From Deinococcales bacterium (GTDB lineage Bacteria > Deinococcota > Deinococci > Deinococcales > Trueperaceae), in the NCBI GenBank assembly GCA_012515535.1, contig JAAYYF010000013.1, positions 1 through 33,853 on the forward strand: 33,853 nucleotides of DNA. The letters run 5' to 3'. A program made the translations under genes and the position numbers. Positions 6,216-13,210 of this stretch are shown here, one piece after another. The notes below the pieces were generated by a model, which was not told the DNA's origin, did not search any database, and saw only the letters and a program-made list of their open reading frames with translations. Numbering within the stretch: position 1 is the first letter of the stretch; each line of letters begins with the position of its first letter.

Positions 6216-7109
6216 ATGTCACAGGCTCCGACCGGTGTTCCACGTGAAACGTTCGACCGGGCACGCGACTTCGTCTACTCGCACGCCCGGCTGCTCGAGC
6301 GCCAGCTCTTCCGCTACCGGTACGAGGACGGGCCCGAGGCGCTGGTCCTGTCGGCCTTGGCGGCCTACCAGAACGCCGACGGCGGCTTCGGGAACGCGCT
6401 GGAGCCGGACAAGCGCACGCCTTACAGCCAGCCGATCGACGTGGAGACGGCGTTCGAGGTGCTCGACGAGCTCGACGCCATGGACTCGCCGATGGTGCAG
6501 CGCGCCTGCAGCTTCCTGGGGTCGATCACGACGCCCGAAGGTGGCGTGCCCTTCTCGCTCCCCAGCGTGAACGCCTTCGCCCACGCCCCGTGGTGGGGCG
6601 CCGACGAGGAGCCGCCCGCCGCCATCAACCCCACCGCCGGCATCGCCGCCATCCTGCTCCGCCACGGCGTGCGCCACCCGTGGCTGGAGCGGGCGCTCGC
6701 CTTCTGCCGCGCCGCGATCGAGCGCTCCGAGAGCACCCAGTTCCACGACCTCAGTGAGGCGATCCACCTGCTGGAGGCGCTGACTACCGGCCCCGAGGCC
6801 GGGTGGGCGCAGCGGCAGCTCGACCGCCTGGCCGAGCGCATCACCGCCGGCGGCCTGATCGAGACCGACCCCGGGGCGCAGGGCTACGTGATGAAGCCGC
6901 TCGACTGGGCGCCCACGCCGCGGAGCTTCGCGCGGAAGCTCGTGGCCGACGACGTGGTGGAGCGGCACCTGGAGGCCCTGGTCGCCGAGCAGCAGCCCGA
7001 CGGCGGCTGGCCGATCTCGTGGCCCACCGTCAGCCCCGCCGTCGAGCTCGAGTGGCGCGGCATCGTCACGCTGCGGGCGCTACGGACGCTGGAGGCCTAC
7101 GCGGGCTGA
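6216..7109 (+). CDS. Alpha/alpha-toroid protein, prenyltransferase/squalene-oxidase-repeat type
   Basis: This 297-residue protein has QW-like repeats of terpenoid cyclase and prenyltransferase folds: AYQNADGGFGNALEPD (residues about 50-65) and EQQPDGGWPISWP (about 263-275), with helical stretches between. The family forms a barrel of paired helices that binds a lipid or isoprenoid, but many bacterial members of this short single-barrel type have no known reaction. I do not see the DXDD or DCTAE motifs of squalene-hopene cyclase, so cyclase activity should not be assumed. No signal peptide is visible. The ATG at 6216 has a -10-like TAGAGT 6 bases upstream and fits a leaderless start. Codons 7-12 contain a parS-like site, which constrains the N-terminal residues GVPRET. 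Confidence 0.6.
   Translation: MSQAPTGVPRETFDRARDFVYSHARLLERQLFRYRYEDGPEALVLSALAAYQNADGGFGNALEPDKRTPYSQPIDVETAFEVLDELDAMDSPMVQRACSFLGSITTPEGGVPFSLPSVNAFAHAPWWGADEEPPAAINPTAGIAAILLRHGVRHPWLERALAFCRAAIERSESTQFHDLSEAIHLLEALTTGPEAGWAQRQLDRLAERITAGGLIETDPGAQGYVMKPLDWAPTPRSFARKLVADDVVERHLEALVAEQQPDGGWPISWPTVSPAVELEWRGIVTLRALRTLEAYAG
6236..6251. promoter_or_regulatory. parS-like ParB binding site 1
   Basis: TGTTCCACGTGAAACG matches 15 of 16 positions of the widely conserved chromosomal parS consensus TGTTNCACGTGAAACA. It lies inside the 5' end of the alpha-toroid gene. ParB-CTP clamps load at such sites and recruit SMC for origin segregation. A second related site is at 24285. Confidence 0.7.
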
Positions 7110-7206
7110 ACGCCCGGCGCCGGTCGGCAGCGCCGCGCCGGCGCGCCCGCCGGCAGGGGAACGCCGGCGTGCCCGGGGTCCCGGTCGCCCGGCGTACCAT
7201 TCAGCC

Positions 7207-7250
7207 GGCGTCCCGACCAGCAGGCGTCCCGATCAGCAGGCGTCCCGATC
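7207..7250. repeat. Short tandem repeat, 16-bp unit, 2.75 copies
   Basis: The unit GGCGTCCCGAYCAGCA occurs at 7207-7222 and 7223-7238 and partially at 7239-7250, differing at one position. It lies in the 155-bp spacer between the convergent alpha-toroid and pentapeptide-repeat genes. No coding or obvious hairpin function is apparent. Confidence 0.75.
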
Positions 7251-7264
7251 GTCCGGCCCGGCCC

Positions 7265-7846
7265 TCACTCGACCACCACCTCGAGCACCGCCAGCAAGCC
7301 CACGGCCTCCGGCAGCGTCACCCGCATGCCGCGCACGCGGTTGGTGAAGGGCGACACGAGGTAGCCGCGCGCCGCGCGCAGGTCGGCGTCGCGCAGGTCG
7401 CAGTCGGCGAAGCCGCAGCGCGCCAGGTCGCTGCCCGCGAACGACACGCCCCGCAGGTCGCAGCGCGTGAACTCCGCCTCCGGCAGCAGGCATCCCTCGA
7501 AGGCGAAGGCGCGCAGGTCGAGGCCGCGGAACAGCGCGAAGCTCAGGTCGCAGCCCTCGAAGCGCGCCTCCAGCCCCAGGGGGTCGCGCTCCAGCCGGCC
7601 GAAGTCGACCCCCGTGAGGCGACAGCGCTCGAACGTCACGTCGCGCAGCGAGGCGTCGGCGAGGTCCGCGAGCGCCAGCTCGCAGCGCTCGAAGCGGCAC
7701 GCCGTGAGCCGGGCGCCCTGGAGCGACGCCTCGGTCAGGTCGCACGCCACGAAGTTGCACGCCTCGAGCTCGGCGCGGGCGAGGGCCAGCTCGGCGGCGG
7801 CCGCGCCCTCGAAGCGCTCGTCGTAACGCAGGGCCCCGTCTGGCAT
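7265..7846 (-). CDS. Pentapeptide-repeat protein
   Basis: This 193-residue protein is mostly pentapeptide repeats of the A(D/N)LxX type, seen as CDLTEASLQGARLTACRFER, then DLADASLRDVTFERCRLTGVDF, CDLSFALFRGLDLRAFAFEGC, CDLRGVSFAGSDLARCGFADCDLRDADLRAARG. Such repeats form a right-handed quadrilateral beta helix. Qnr and MfpA, which mimic DNA and protect gyrase, have the same fold and a similar size (about 180-220 residues), and the break in the middle (ERDPLGLEARFE) recalls Qnr loops. That resemblance is structural only; a role in quinolone protection is not shown. The start ATG at 7846 has GATACT 6 bases upstream, a weak leaderless-type box. It is divergent from the sugar dehydrogenase gene. 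Confidence 0.82.
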   Translation of the reverse strand: MPDGALRYDERFEGAAAAELALARAELEACNFVACDLTEASLQGARLTACRFERCELALADLADASLRDVTFERCRLTGVDFGRLERDPLGLEARFEGCDLSFALFRGLDLRAFAFEGCLLPEAEFTRCDLRGVSFAGSDLARCGFADCDLRDADLRAARGYLVSPFTNRVRGMRVTLPEAVGLLAVLEVVVE

Positions 7847-7963
7847 GCGGTCAGTATCGCGCAGGCCGGCGGCCCGGGCGTCCGGGAGCTTACGCGCGCG
7901 GCGCAGGCGCCACAGAAGCCCGCCCTGGACGTGTGGCATGGTGAGACAGCGGCCCCCACCGCA

Positions 7964-8015
7964 GACGAACCGCCACGGCGGCGCCCCCAGCGGAGCTCCC
8001 GAGGGTCGGTTCGTC
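7964..8015 (+). promoter_or_regulatory. Inverted repeat in the leader of the sugar dehydrogenase gene
   Basis: GACGAACCG (7964-7972) and CGGTTCGTC (8007-8015) are perfect 9-base complements enclosing 34 GC-rich bases that can fold further. The element ends 15 bases before the ATG at 8031 and 5 bases before the AGGAG ribosome site, so it could be a structured 5' leader. It matches no riboswitch class I recognise. Confidence 0.35.
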
Positions 8016-8030
8016 GGAGAAGGAGACACC

Positions 8031-9425
8031 ATGTCGCAGATCCGTAACGTTCTGGCTCTGCTCCTAGCGCTCACGTTGGCCTTCGCGCTGGCGCAGGGCG
8101 ACGACCAGGGCCAGTCGGAGGCCGGCGCCATGGCATCGGAGTTCGACTTCCTGTCGCTGGAGCTGGTCGCCGAAGGCTTCGTGTCGCCCGTCACCCTGAC
8201 CGCCCCGGCCGGTGACGACCGCCTCTTCCTGGTCGACCGCGTGGGCATGGTCTACGTCATCTCCCAGGCCGGCGAGATGAGCGAGACGCCGTTCCTCGAC
8301 GTCTCGGACAAGCTCGTCGACCTGAGCGAGGACTACGACGAGCGCGGCCTGCTGGGCTTCGCCTTCCACCCCGCCTTCGCCGAGAACGGCCGCGCCTACG
8401 CCTACTACAGCGCGCCGTTGCGCGAGGGCGCGCCCGAGGGTTGGAACCACACCGCCATCCTGGCCGAGTACACGCTCGCTGAGGACGGCAGCATGCTCGA
8501 CCCGGCCACCGAACGCATCCTGCTGCAGGTCGACCAGCCGCAGGGCAACCACAACGGCGGCCAACTGCTCTTCGACGACGACGGCTTCCTCTACCTGGGC
8601 CTCGGTGACGGCGGCGCGGCCAACGACGTGGCCGACGGCCACCCGCCGATGGGCAACGGCCAGGACGTCACCACGCTGCTGGGCAGCATCCTGCGCCTCG
8701 ACGTCGACGCCGAGGGCGACGGCGAGCGCGCCTACGGCATCCCCGAGGGCAACCCCTTCGCCGCCGGCGTCGAGCTGCCCGAGGGCTTCGAGTGGTCCGG
8801 CGACGCGGCGCAGCCCGAGATCTACCTCTGGGGCCTGCGCAACCCCTACCGCTTCAGCTACGACCCCGACACCGACGCCCTGATCGTGGCCGACGTGGGC
8901 CAGAACCTGTGGGAGGAGATCAACTTCGTGACCGAGCCGGGCAACCTCGGCTGGAACCTGCGCGAGGGCGCCTTCGGCTTCGACCCGAACAACCCCAACG
9001 CGGTCATCACCGAGAGCGACGCCACCCCGCCCATCGGCGACGCCTTCGTGGAGCCGGTGCTCACCTACGCCCACCCGGGCGTGGCCGAGGGGCTCGACGT
9101 GCCCGAGGGCATGGAGATCGAGAGCCGCGGCATCTCCGTCTCGGGCGGCTACATCTACCGCGGCTCGGCCATCCCCGAGCTGCAGGGCCACTACGTCTTC
9201 GGCGACTGGAGCCAGTCGTTCCAGGCGCCCGGCGGCAAGCTGTTCGTGGCCACGGTCGGCGGGGCCGACCCGGCCGGCTGGTCGTTCGTGCTCGACCGCC
9301 AGCTCGACGAGTTCGTCCTGGCCTTCGGGGTCGACGCCAACGGCGAGATCTACGTGATGACCACCGGGATGGCGGGCCCCGCCGGCACCACCGGCAAGCT
9401 CTACCGCCTGGTGGGCGGCGAGTGA
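8031..9425 (+). CDS. Exported PQQ-dependent aldose sugar dehydrogenase (YliI/soluble GDH-B family)
   Basis: This 464-residue protein folds as a six-bladed beta propeller that oxidises aldoses with PQQ and Ca2+ in the periplasm. A signal peptide is clear (MSQIRNVLALLLALTLAFALAQ). Family signatures appear in order: GDDRLFLVDRVGMVYVI, RGLLGFAFHPAF, GNHNGGQLLFDDDGFLYLG with LGDGGAANDV, GLRNPYRFSYDPDTD, DVGQNLWEEIN, SRGISVSGGYIYRG and GHYVFGDWSQ. The His of GNHNGG and the Arg of GLRNPYRF are typical PQQ-pocket residues. The ATG at 8031 has AGGAG 5 bases upstream; an earlier in-frame start would precede the signal peptide by over 60 residues and is rejected. No PQQ biosynthesis genes are in the window, so the true cofactor and substrate remain inference. 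Confidence 0.87.
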   Translation: MSQIRNVLALLLALTLAFALAQGDDQGQSEAGAMASEFDFLSLELVAEGFVSPVTLTAPAGDDRLFLVDRVGMVYVISQAGEMSETPFLDVSDKLVDLSEDYDERGLLGFAFHPAFAENGRAYAYYSAPLREGAPEGWNHTAILAEYTLAEDGSMLDPATERILLQVDQPQGNHNGGQLLFDDDGFLYLGLGDGGAANDVADGHPPMGNGQDVTTLLGSILRLDVDAEGDGERAYGIPEGNPFAAGVELPEGFEWSGDAAQPEIYLWGLRNPYRFSYDPDTDALIVADVGQNLWEEINFVTEPGNLGWNLREGAFGFDPNNPNAVITESDATPPIGDAFVEPVLTYAHPGVAEGLDVPEGMEIESRGISVSGGYIYRGSAIPELQGHYVFGDWSQSFQAPGGKLFVATVGGADPAGWSFVLDRQLDEFVLAFGVDANGEIYVMTTGMAGPAGTTGKLYRLVGGE

Positions 9426-9467
9426 CGCCTAGCCCGTCCGCCTGACCGGCGGCCCGGCCGCCGCCCA

Positions 9468-9498
9468 GAGGCCGAGCGCTCCTACAGCGCTCGGCCTC
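9468..9498 (+). terminator. Intrinsic-type terminator after the sugar dehydrogenase gene
   Basis: GAGGCCGAGCGCT and AGCGCTCGGCCTC form a perfect 13-bp stem with a CCTAC loop, followed by the moderately T-rich GTTCGTCCTTG. It separates this gene from the oxidase operon. Confidence 0.75.
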
Positions 9499-9506
9499 GT
9501 TCGTCC

Positions 9507-9520
9507 TTGACTCACATCAT
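9507..9520 (+). promoter_or_regulatory. FNR/CRP-family-like box upstream of ccoN
   Basis: TTGACTCACATCAT matches the FNR consensus TTGAT-N4-ATCAA at 8 of 10 positions. A -10-like TTGAAT at 9544-9549 predicts a start near 9556, which would centre the box about 42 bases upstream, the usual activating position. This fits low-oxygen control of a cbb3 oxidase but is untested. Confidence 0.45.
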
Positions 9521-9570
9521 GGCCTCATGTTCCTCGCGCGCCGTTGAATCGGGGAGCGGAGGAACCTCAG

Positions 9571-9624
9571 ATGCATAACGGTCACGGGCAACGCTCTCCC
9601 GCTTCCACGGGGCGGTGGCGCTGA
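9571..9624 (+). CDS. Possible 17-residue leader peptide coupled to ccoN
   Basis: A short frame encodes MHNGHGQRSPASTGRWR. It has the best ribosome site in the region (GGAGG at 9558-9562, 8 bases before the ATG), and its TGA overlaps the ccoN ATG by one base (TGATG). This is the layout of a translationally coupled leader peptide. No similar peptide is known to me; it could also be an incidental frame using the ribosome site meant for ccoN. Confidence 0.35.
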   Translation: MHNGHGQRSPASTGRWR

Positions 9625-11075
9625 TGGCGCACGGCACCCCGGTCCTGTCGTTGAAGCGGCCACTCACCGTCAGCAAGGCGCGCGTGGAGCCGGTCGCCGA
9701 CAGCGACCGCGCCTGGGCGCGCCTCGTCTACGCCTACGCCGCCAGCGCCGCCACCTGGCTGGTGTTCGGCACGCTGGTGGGCCTCTACATCAGCTTCAAG
9801 TTCGCCGCGCCCGACATCGAGCACGTCCCCTGGCTGTCGTACGGCCGCCTGCGGCCGGTGCACACCAACTCGGTGTTCTGGGGCTGGGGCACGCTGGCGC
9901 TGCTGGCCGGCGCCCTCTACGTGGTGCCGCGCACCAGCCACCGGCGGCTGCACTCCTACGGGCTGGCCTGGGTCAGCCTGGGGCTCATCGACCTGGCCGT
10001 GGTGGTGGGCGACGTGCTGCTGATGGCGGGCATCAACAACGGCGGTCAGGAGTACCGCGAGTTCGTCTGGCCCGTCCAGGCCGTCTTCGCCGCCGGCGTG
10101 GTGCTGTTGGCCTACAACCTCGCGCGCACCATCGCGGGGCGCGGCATCGAGGAGATCTACATCTCCAACTGGTACATCATGGGCGGCTTCCTGTGGACCA
10201 TCCCGCTGGTGGTCTTCGCCTACCTGCCCTTCTACCAGCAGAACGCCATCGCCGAGACCGTGGTGCAGGGCTACTACATGCACATGGGCGTGGGGATGTG
10301 GTTCACGCCCATCGCGCTGGGCCTCACCTACTACTCGCTGCCCAAGCTGCTCAACAAGCCCATCTACTCCTACTCGCTGGGCGTGCTGGCGTTCTGGACG
10401 CAGATGCTCTTCTACACCATGATCGGCGCCCACCACTTCATCTTCGCGCCCACGCCGTGGTGGATCCAGACCGTGGCGGTGATCTTCTCGGTGGGCATGG
10501 TCATCACGCTGGCCGCCGGCACCGGTAACTTCCTGCTCACCATGCGCGGCAGCGGGCGCGCCATCGCGCGCAGCTACAGCCTGCCGTTCATCCTGGCCGG
10601 CACCGTCTCGTACTTCCTGTTCTCGGCGCAGGGCTCGCTCGAGGCGCTGCGCTCGCTGCAGGGCGTGTGGCACTTCACCAACTACACCGTGGGCCACTCG
10701 CACCTCACCATGTACGGCTTCGTGACGCTGCTGGTGTGGGGCTCGCTCTACGGGCTGCTGCCGCGCCTCACCGGGCGCGAGCCGCCGCAGCTCTGGGTGG
10801 GCGTCCACTTCTGGTTCGCCGTGGTGGGCCTGGCGCTCTACGGCGGGGCGCTGAGCGTGGGCGGCACCCTGCAGGGCCTCAGCTGGATGAGCGGCGTGCC
10901 GTTCATCGAGTCGGTGAAGCAGATGGCGTCGTTCTGGCTGTGGCGCGCCGTGGGCGGCACCCTGATGTTCCTGAGCCACCTCGTGTTCGCCTACAACGTC
11001 TGGCGCATGCGCCCGGCCGCCGTGGCCGCCGGTGAGGCGCGCGCCGACGTGGCGCTCGAGGAGGCGGCGGCATGA
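9624..11075 (+). CDS. ccoN: C-family (cbb3-type) cytochrome oxidase catalytic subunit I
   Basis: This 483-residue integral membrane protein is the haem-copper catalytic subunit that reduces O2 and pumps protons. Expected ligands are present: H80 in LRPVHTNSVFWGW (low-spin haem b), H220 in YYMHMGVGMW and H270-H271 in IGAHHF (CuB), H358 and H360 in TVGHSHLTM (haem b3 and haem b). The KPIYSYSLG segment (246-253) carries the helix VII tyrosine typical of cbb3 oxidases and absent from nitric oxide reductases, which favours an oxidase over NorB. About twelve membrane helices are visible. I use ATG 9624; a GTG at 9615 would add three residues. Its stop overlaps ccoO by 4 bases. An FNR-like box lies upstream. 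Confidence 0.9.
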   Translation: MAHGTPVLSLKRPLTVSKARVEPVADSDRAWARLVYAYAASAATWLVFGTLVGLYISFKFAAPDIEHVPWLSYGRLRPVHTNSVFWGWGTLALLAGALYVVPRTSHRRLHSYGLAWVSLGLIDLAVVVGDVLLMAGINNGGQEYREFVWPVQAVFAAGVVLLAYNLARTIAGRGIEEIYISNWYIMGGFLWTIPLVVFAYLPFYQQNAIAETVVQGYYMHMGVGMWFTPIALGLTYYSLPKLLNKPIYSYSLGVLAFWTQMLFYTMIGAHHFIFAPTPWWIQTVAVIFSVGMVITLAAGTGNFLLTMRGSGRAIARSYSLPFILAGTVSYFLFSAQGSLEALRSLQGVWHFTNYTVGHSHLTMYGFVTLLVWGSLYGLLPRLTGREPPQLWVGVHFWFAVVGLALYGGALSVGGTLQGLSWMSGVPFIESVKQMASFWLWRAVGGTLMFLSHLVFAYNVWRMRPAAVAAGEARADVALEEAAA

Positions 11076-11752
11076 GCTTCCACAAGGACCACTGGCTGCT
11101 GTTCTCCGTCACCTGCTTCGGCTTCGTCGGCCTGTCGCTGATCATCGGCATCCTGCCGGCCAAGTGGGTGCAGGACAACGCCGTGCCGCTCCCCGGCATG
11201 CAGCCCCTCACCGCCCTCGAGAAGCAGGGCCTGGGCGTGTACGTGGGCGAGGGGTGCGTGGCGTGCCACACCCAGCAGGTGCGCCCGCTGGAGATGGACG
11301 CCGCCTTCGGCCGCCCCTCGGTGCCGGGCGACTACGCCTACGTGACGCCCCTGGGCCCGTGGGCGCCCTACGCCCCCGCCGTGCTGGGCAGCCAGCGCAC
11401 CGGCCCCGACCTCACCAACGCCGGCCGGCGTCAGCCCAGCGAGGTGTGGCAGTACCTGCACCTCTACGACCCGCGCGCGGTGGTGCCCGACTCGGTGATG
11501 CCCGCCTACCCCTGGCTGTTCGACGTGGTGGCGAGCGCGCCGGAGGGCGCGACGGTCGTGCCGGTGCCCGCGCCGTACGCCCCCGCCGAGGGCGTGGTGG
11601 TACCCAACGAGCGCGGCGAGGCGCTGGTGGCCTACCTGCTGTCGCTGAAGCAGGCGCCGCTGGAGGCCGGCGACGAGCACGCGACCGCCGCGGGCGGCTC
11701 CGCTGCGAACGGCGCCGACGGCCTCGGCGCCCACGCGGGAGGCACGCGGTGA
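11072..11752 (+). CDS. ccoO: cbb3-type oxidase monohaem cytochrome c subunit II
   Basis: This 226-residue membrane-anchored cytochrome c passes electrons to CcoN. It has one N-terminal membrane helix (about residues 8-28), then CVACHTQQVRP (C62, C65, H66), the CcoO hallmark, and RTGPDLTNAGRR and DSVMPAYPWLF, where the Met is the probable sixth haem ligand. Length is normal. The C-terminal tail of about 25 residues is Ala/Gly-rich and probably disordered. The start overlaps ccoN (ATGA) and the stop overlaps the next gene (GTGA), so translation is coupled. Confidence 0.9.
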   Translation: MSFHKDHWLLFSVTCFGFVGLSLIIGILPAKWVQDNAVPLPGMQPLTALEKQGLGVYVGEGCVACHTQQVRPLEMDAAFGRPSVPGDYAYVTPLGPWAPYAPAVLGSQRTGPDLTNAGRRQPSEVWQYLHLYDPRAVVPDSVMPAYPWLFDVVASAPEGATVVPVPAPYAPAEGVVVPNERGEALVAYLLSLKQAPLEAGDEHATAAGGSAANGADGLGAHAGGTR

Positions 11753-11994
11753 GCGGCGCGGCCCCCTTCCTCGTGCTGCAGGGCCAGGCGGCCCACGACT
11801 TCGCCGTGCGGTCGAGCGAGCACCACGCCGTGGCGCCCGCGGGCCCCGCCGAGGTGGTGATCGTGGCGGTGGGGATCGCCATCACCGCCGTGGTGGCGTT
11901 CTACACCTTCCGATTCTTCTTCCGCCCCGGCGAGGCGAGCGCCAGCCACATCAAGCGCCGCATCCTCGGGGCCGACCCCGGAGGACCCGCATGA
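11749..11994 (+). CDS. Small one-helix subunit of the cbb3-type oxidase (CcoQ position)
   Basis: This 81-residue protein starts at GTG 11749, overlapping the ccoO stop by 4 bases, and its TGA overlaps the next ATG. One membrane helix (AEVVIVAVGIAITAVVAFYTF, about 35-55) is followed by RFFFRPGEAS and a basic tail SHIKRRIL. Position and shape recall CcoQ/FixQ, a small assembly or stability subunit with a short helix and an RPG-like tail, but sequence similarity is too weak for a firm symbol. The N-terminal 30 residues contain several His (SEHH). The operon order N-O-Q-P is the classical one. Confidence 0.7.
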   Translation: MSGAAPFLVLQGQAAHDFAVRSSEHHAVAPAGPAEVVIVAVGIAITAVVAFYTFRFFFRPGEASASHIKRRILGADPGGPA

Positions 11995-12896
11995 GCCAAG
12001 GCGACCAGACGCGCGTCGACGTGTTCCTCGACGGCGGCGCCGAGCCCATCGTCTCCTACCGCCCGCCCGTCAGCTTCGAGCTCGACACCGCCCAGCTGGA
12101 GGACGGCGAGCACCTGCTGCGCATCGAGGCCTACGACTCGGGCGGCACCAAGGGGGTGCGCGAGGTGCCGTTCACGGTCCGCAACGGGCCCGGCATCGCG
12201 GTGCACGGCATCACGGCCGGCGACGTGGTCGACGGCAAGCTGCCGGTGCTGGTGAACGCCTACGGCGGCGCCAAGGAGGCGCTGTGGGAGCCGGCGCGCG
12301 TGGAGACGCCGGCGCCCATCCCCACCTGGACCTGGGTGCTCGTGATCTTCATGGTGGCGTTCGCGGCGTACTACGCCGCGCGCCACTGGACGCCGTCGAC
12401 CAGCTTCGCCCAGCTCGGCGCCCGCGCGAGCCAGGCCGGCGCGGCGGCGGGCGCTGCCCCAGGAGCCCCCGCTGCCACGGCGGCCGCGCCCGCCACGGCG
12501 CCCGGCGCGCCCGAGGCGGACGCGTCCGCCGCTGGGCCCGCCTCCCCGGCGACCACCGGCGCCGCTGCGGCCGTCTCGACCGCCGAGGGCGCCAGCGTGT
12601 ACGGCAACTACTGCAGCGCCTGCCATCAGGCCAGCGGCCAGGGGATGCCGGGCGTCTTCCCGCCGCTGGCCGGCTCGGCGGTGGTGCTCGACCCCGACCC
12701 GACCGCGCACGTGACCACGGTGCTGCACGGCGCCCAGGGCTCGACCATCGACGGCGTCACCTACGTCTCGCCGATGCCGGCCTTCGCCGCGCAGCTGAGC
12801 GACGAGCAGGTCGCGGCGGTGGTGAACCACGAGCGCGCCAGCTGGGGCAACGCCGCGCCCGGCGTGAGCGCCGCCGACGTGGCCGCGCTGCGCTGA
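11991..12896 (+). CDS. Membrane cytochrome c with N-terminal Ig-like domain (CcoP position)
   Basis: This 301-residue protein fills the CcoP place of the operon but differs from CcoP. Residues 1-95 look like an Ig-type beta sandwich (VSFELDTAQLEDGEHLLRIEAYDSGG resembles bacterial Ig-like strands). A single membrane helix follows (about 112-130, TWTWVLVIFMVAFAAYYAA), then a 60-residue Ala/Pro linker and one c-type haem domain with CSACH (C208, C211, H212) and SPMPAF (Met262 as likely ligand). Classical CcoP is dihaem, so this is a monohaem variant. No signal peptide precedes the beta domain, so it would be cytoplasmic if the haem domain is outside. Electron entry to CcoO/CcoN is the probable role. 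Confidence 0.78.
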   Translation: MSQGDQTRVDVFLDGGAEPIVSYRPPVSFELDTAQLEDGEHLLRIEAYDSGGTKGVREVPFTVRNGPGIAVHGITAGDVVDGKLPVLVNAYGGAKEALWEPARVETPAPIPTWTWVLVIFMVAFAAYYAARHWTPSTSFAQLGARASQAGAAAGAAPGAPAATAAAPATAPGAPEADASAAGPASPATTGAAAAVSTAEGASVYGNYCSACHQASGQGMPGVFPPLAGSAVVLDPDPTAHVTTVLHGAQGSTIDGVTYVSPMPAFAAQLSDEQVAAVVNHERASWGNAAPGVSAADVAALR

Positions 12897-12920
12897 GCCA
12901 GGCCCCGTTGCCGTCCCCAG

Positions 12921-13151
12921 CTACCGAGCCGAGCCCGGAGCGGGCCCGTCCACCCCGCCCCCCTCGCCCCCCTCGCGCCGCAGCGCCGCGAACACGCAGC
13001 TGCCGTCGCCCTCGGCCATGCAGCTCCTTAGCCGCACCTCGTCGCCGAGCAGGCGCGAGAGGAGGCGCTCGTCGAAGCGGCACACGCCGCGCAGGAGGCC
13101 GCGCTCAGCCAGGCCGAGGCCAGCGCCCAACCGAACGACCACTACTGACGG
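12921..13151 (-). pseudogene. C-terminal remnant of a SufR/ArsR-like Fe-S transcriptional regulator
   Basis: Within the 314-bp gap after the cytochrome gene, the minus strand has an open stretch ending at TGA 12921-12923. It reads GVCRFDERLLSRLLGDEVRL then RSCMAEGDGSCVFAAL. This is the C-terminal pattern of DeoR/ArsR-type regulators of the SufR group (VC..D..LL..LLG..V....C.AEGD..C.F), where the Cys residues hold an Fe-S cluster. The DNA-binding half and most of the sensor domain are missing; upstream lies the 3' hairpin of the deacetylase-like gene. No ribosome site or leaderless box precedes a usable start. I read it as a truncated relic; a short functional protein of about 75 residues is less likely. 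Confidence 0.5.
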
Positions 13152-13173
13152 CTCGGCGTAGCCGACCGTCGGC

Positions 13174-13205
13174 CGGCCCGGTGCGCCTCGCGCTGCACCG
13201 GGCCG
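13174..13205 (-). terminator. Hairpin after the NodB-like gene
   Basis: CGGCCCGGTGC and GCACCGGGCCG form a perfect 11-bp stem with a 10-base loop, 5 bases beyond the stop of the gene ending at 13211. There is no T tract. It marks the upstream limit of the regulator remnant. Confidence 0.55.
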
Positions 13206-13210
13206 CTCCT

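Noticed and set aside
7265-7846. Quinolone-resistance (Qnr) annotation for the pentapeptide protein
   Set aside because: The fold is shared by many pentapeptide proteins and no Qnr-specific motif can be confirmed by eye.
9624-11075. The oxidase subunit as a nitric oxide reductase (NorB)
   Set aside because: The GHSHL motif resembles NorB, but the helix VII tyrosine segment KPIYSYSLG and a following CcoO gene support a cbb3-type oxidase.
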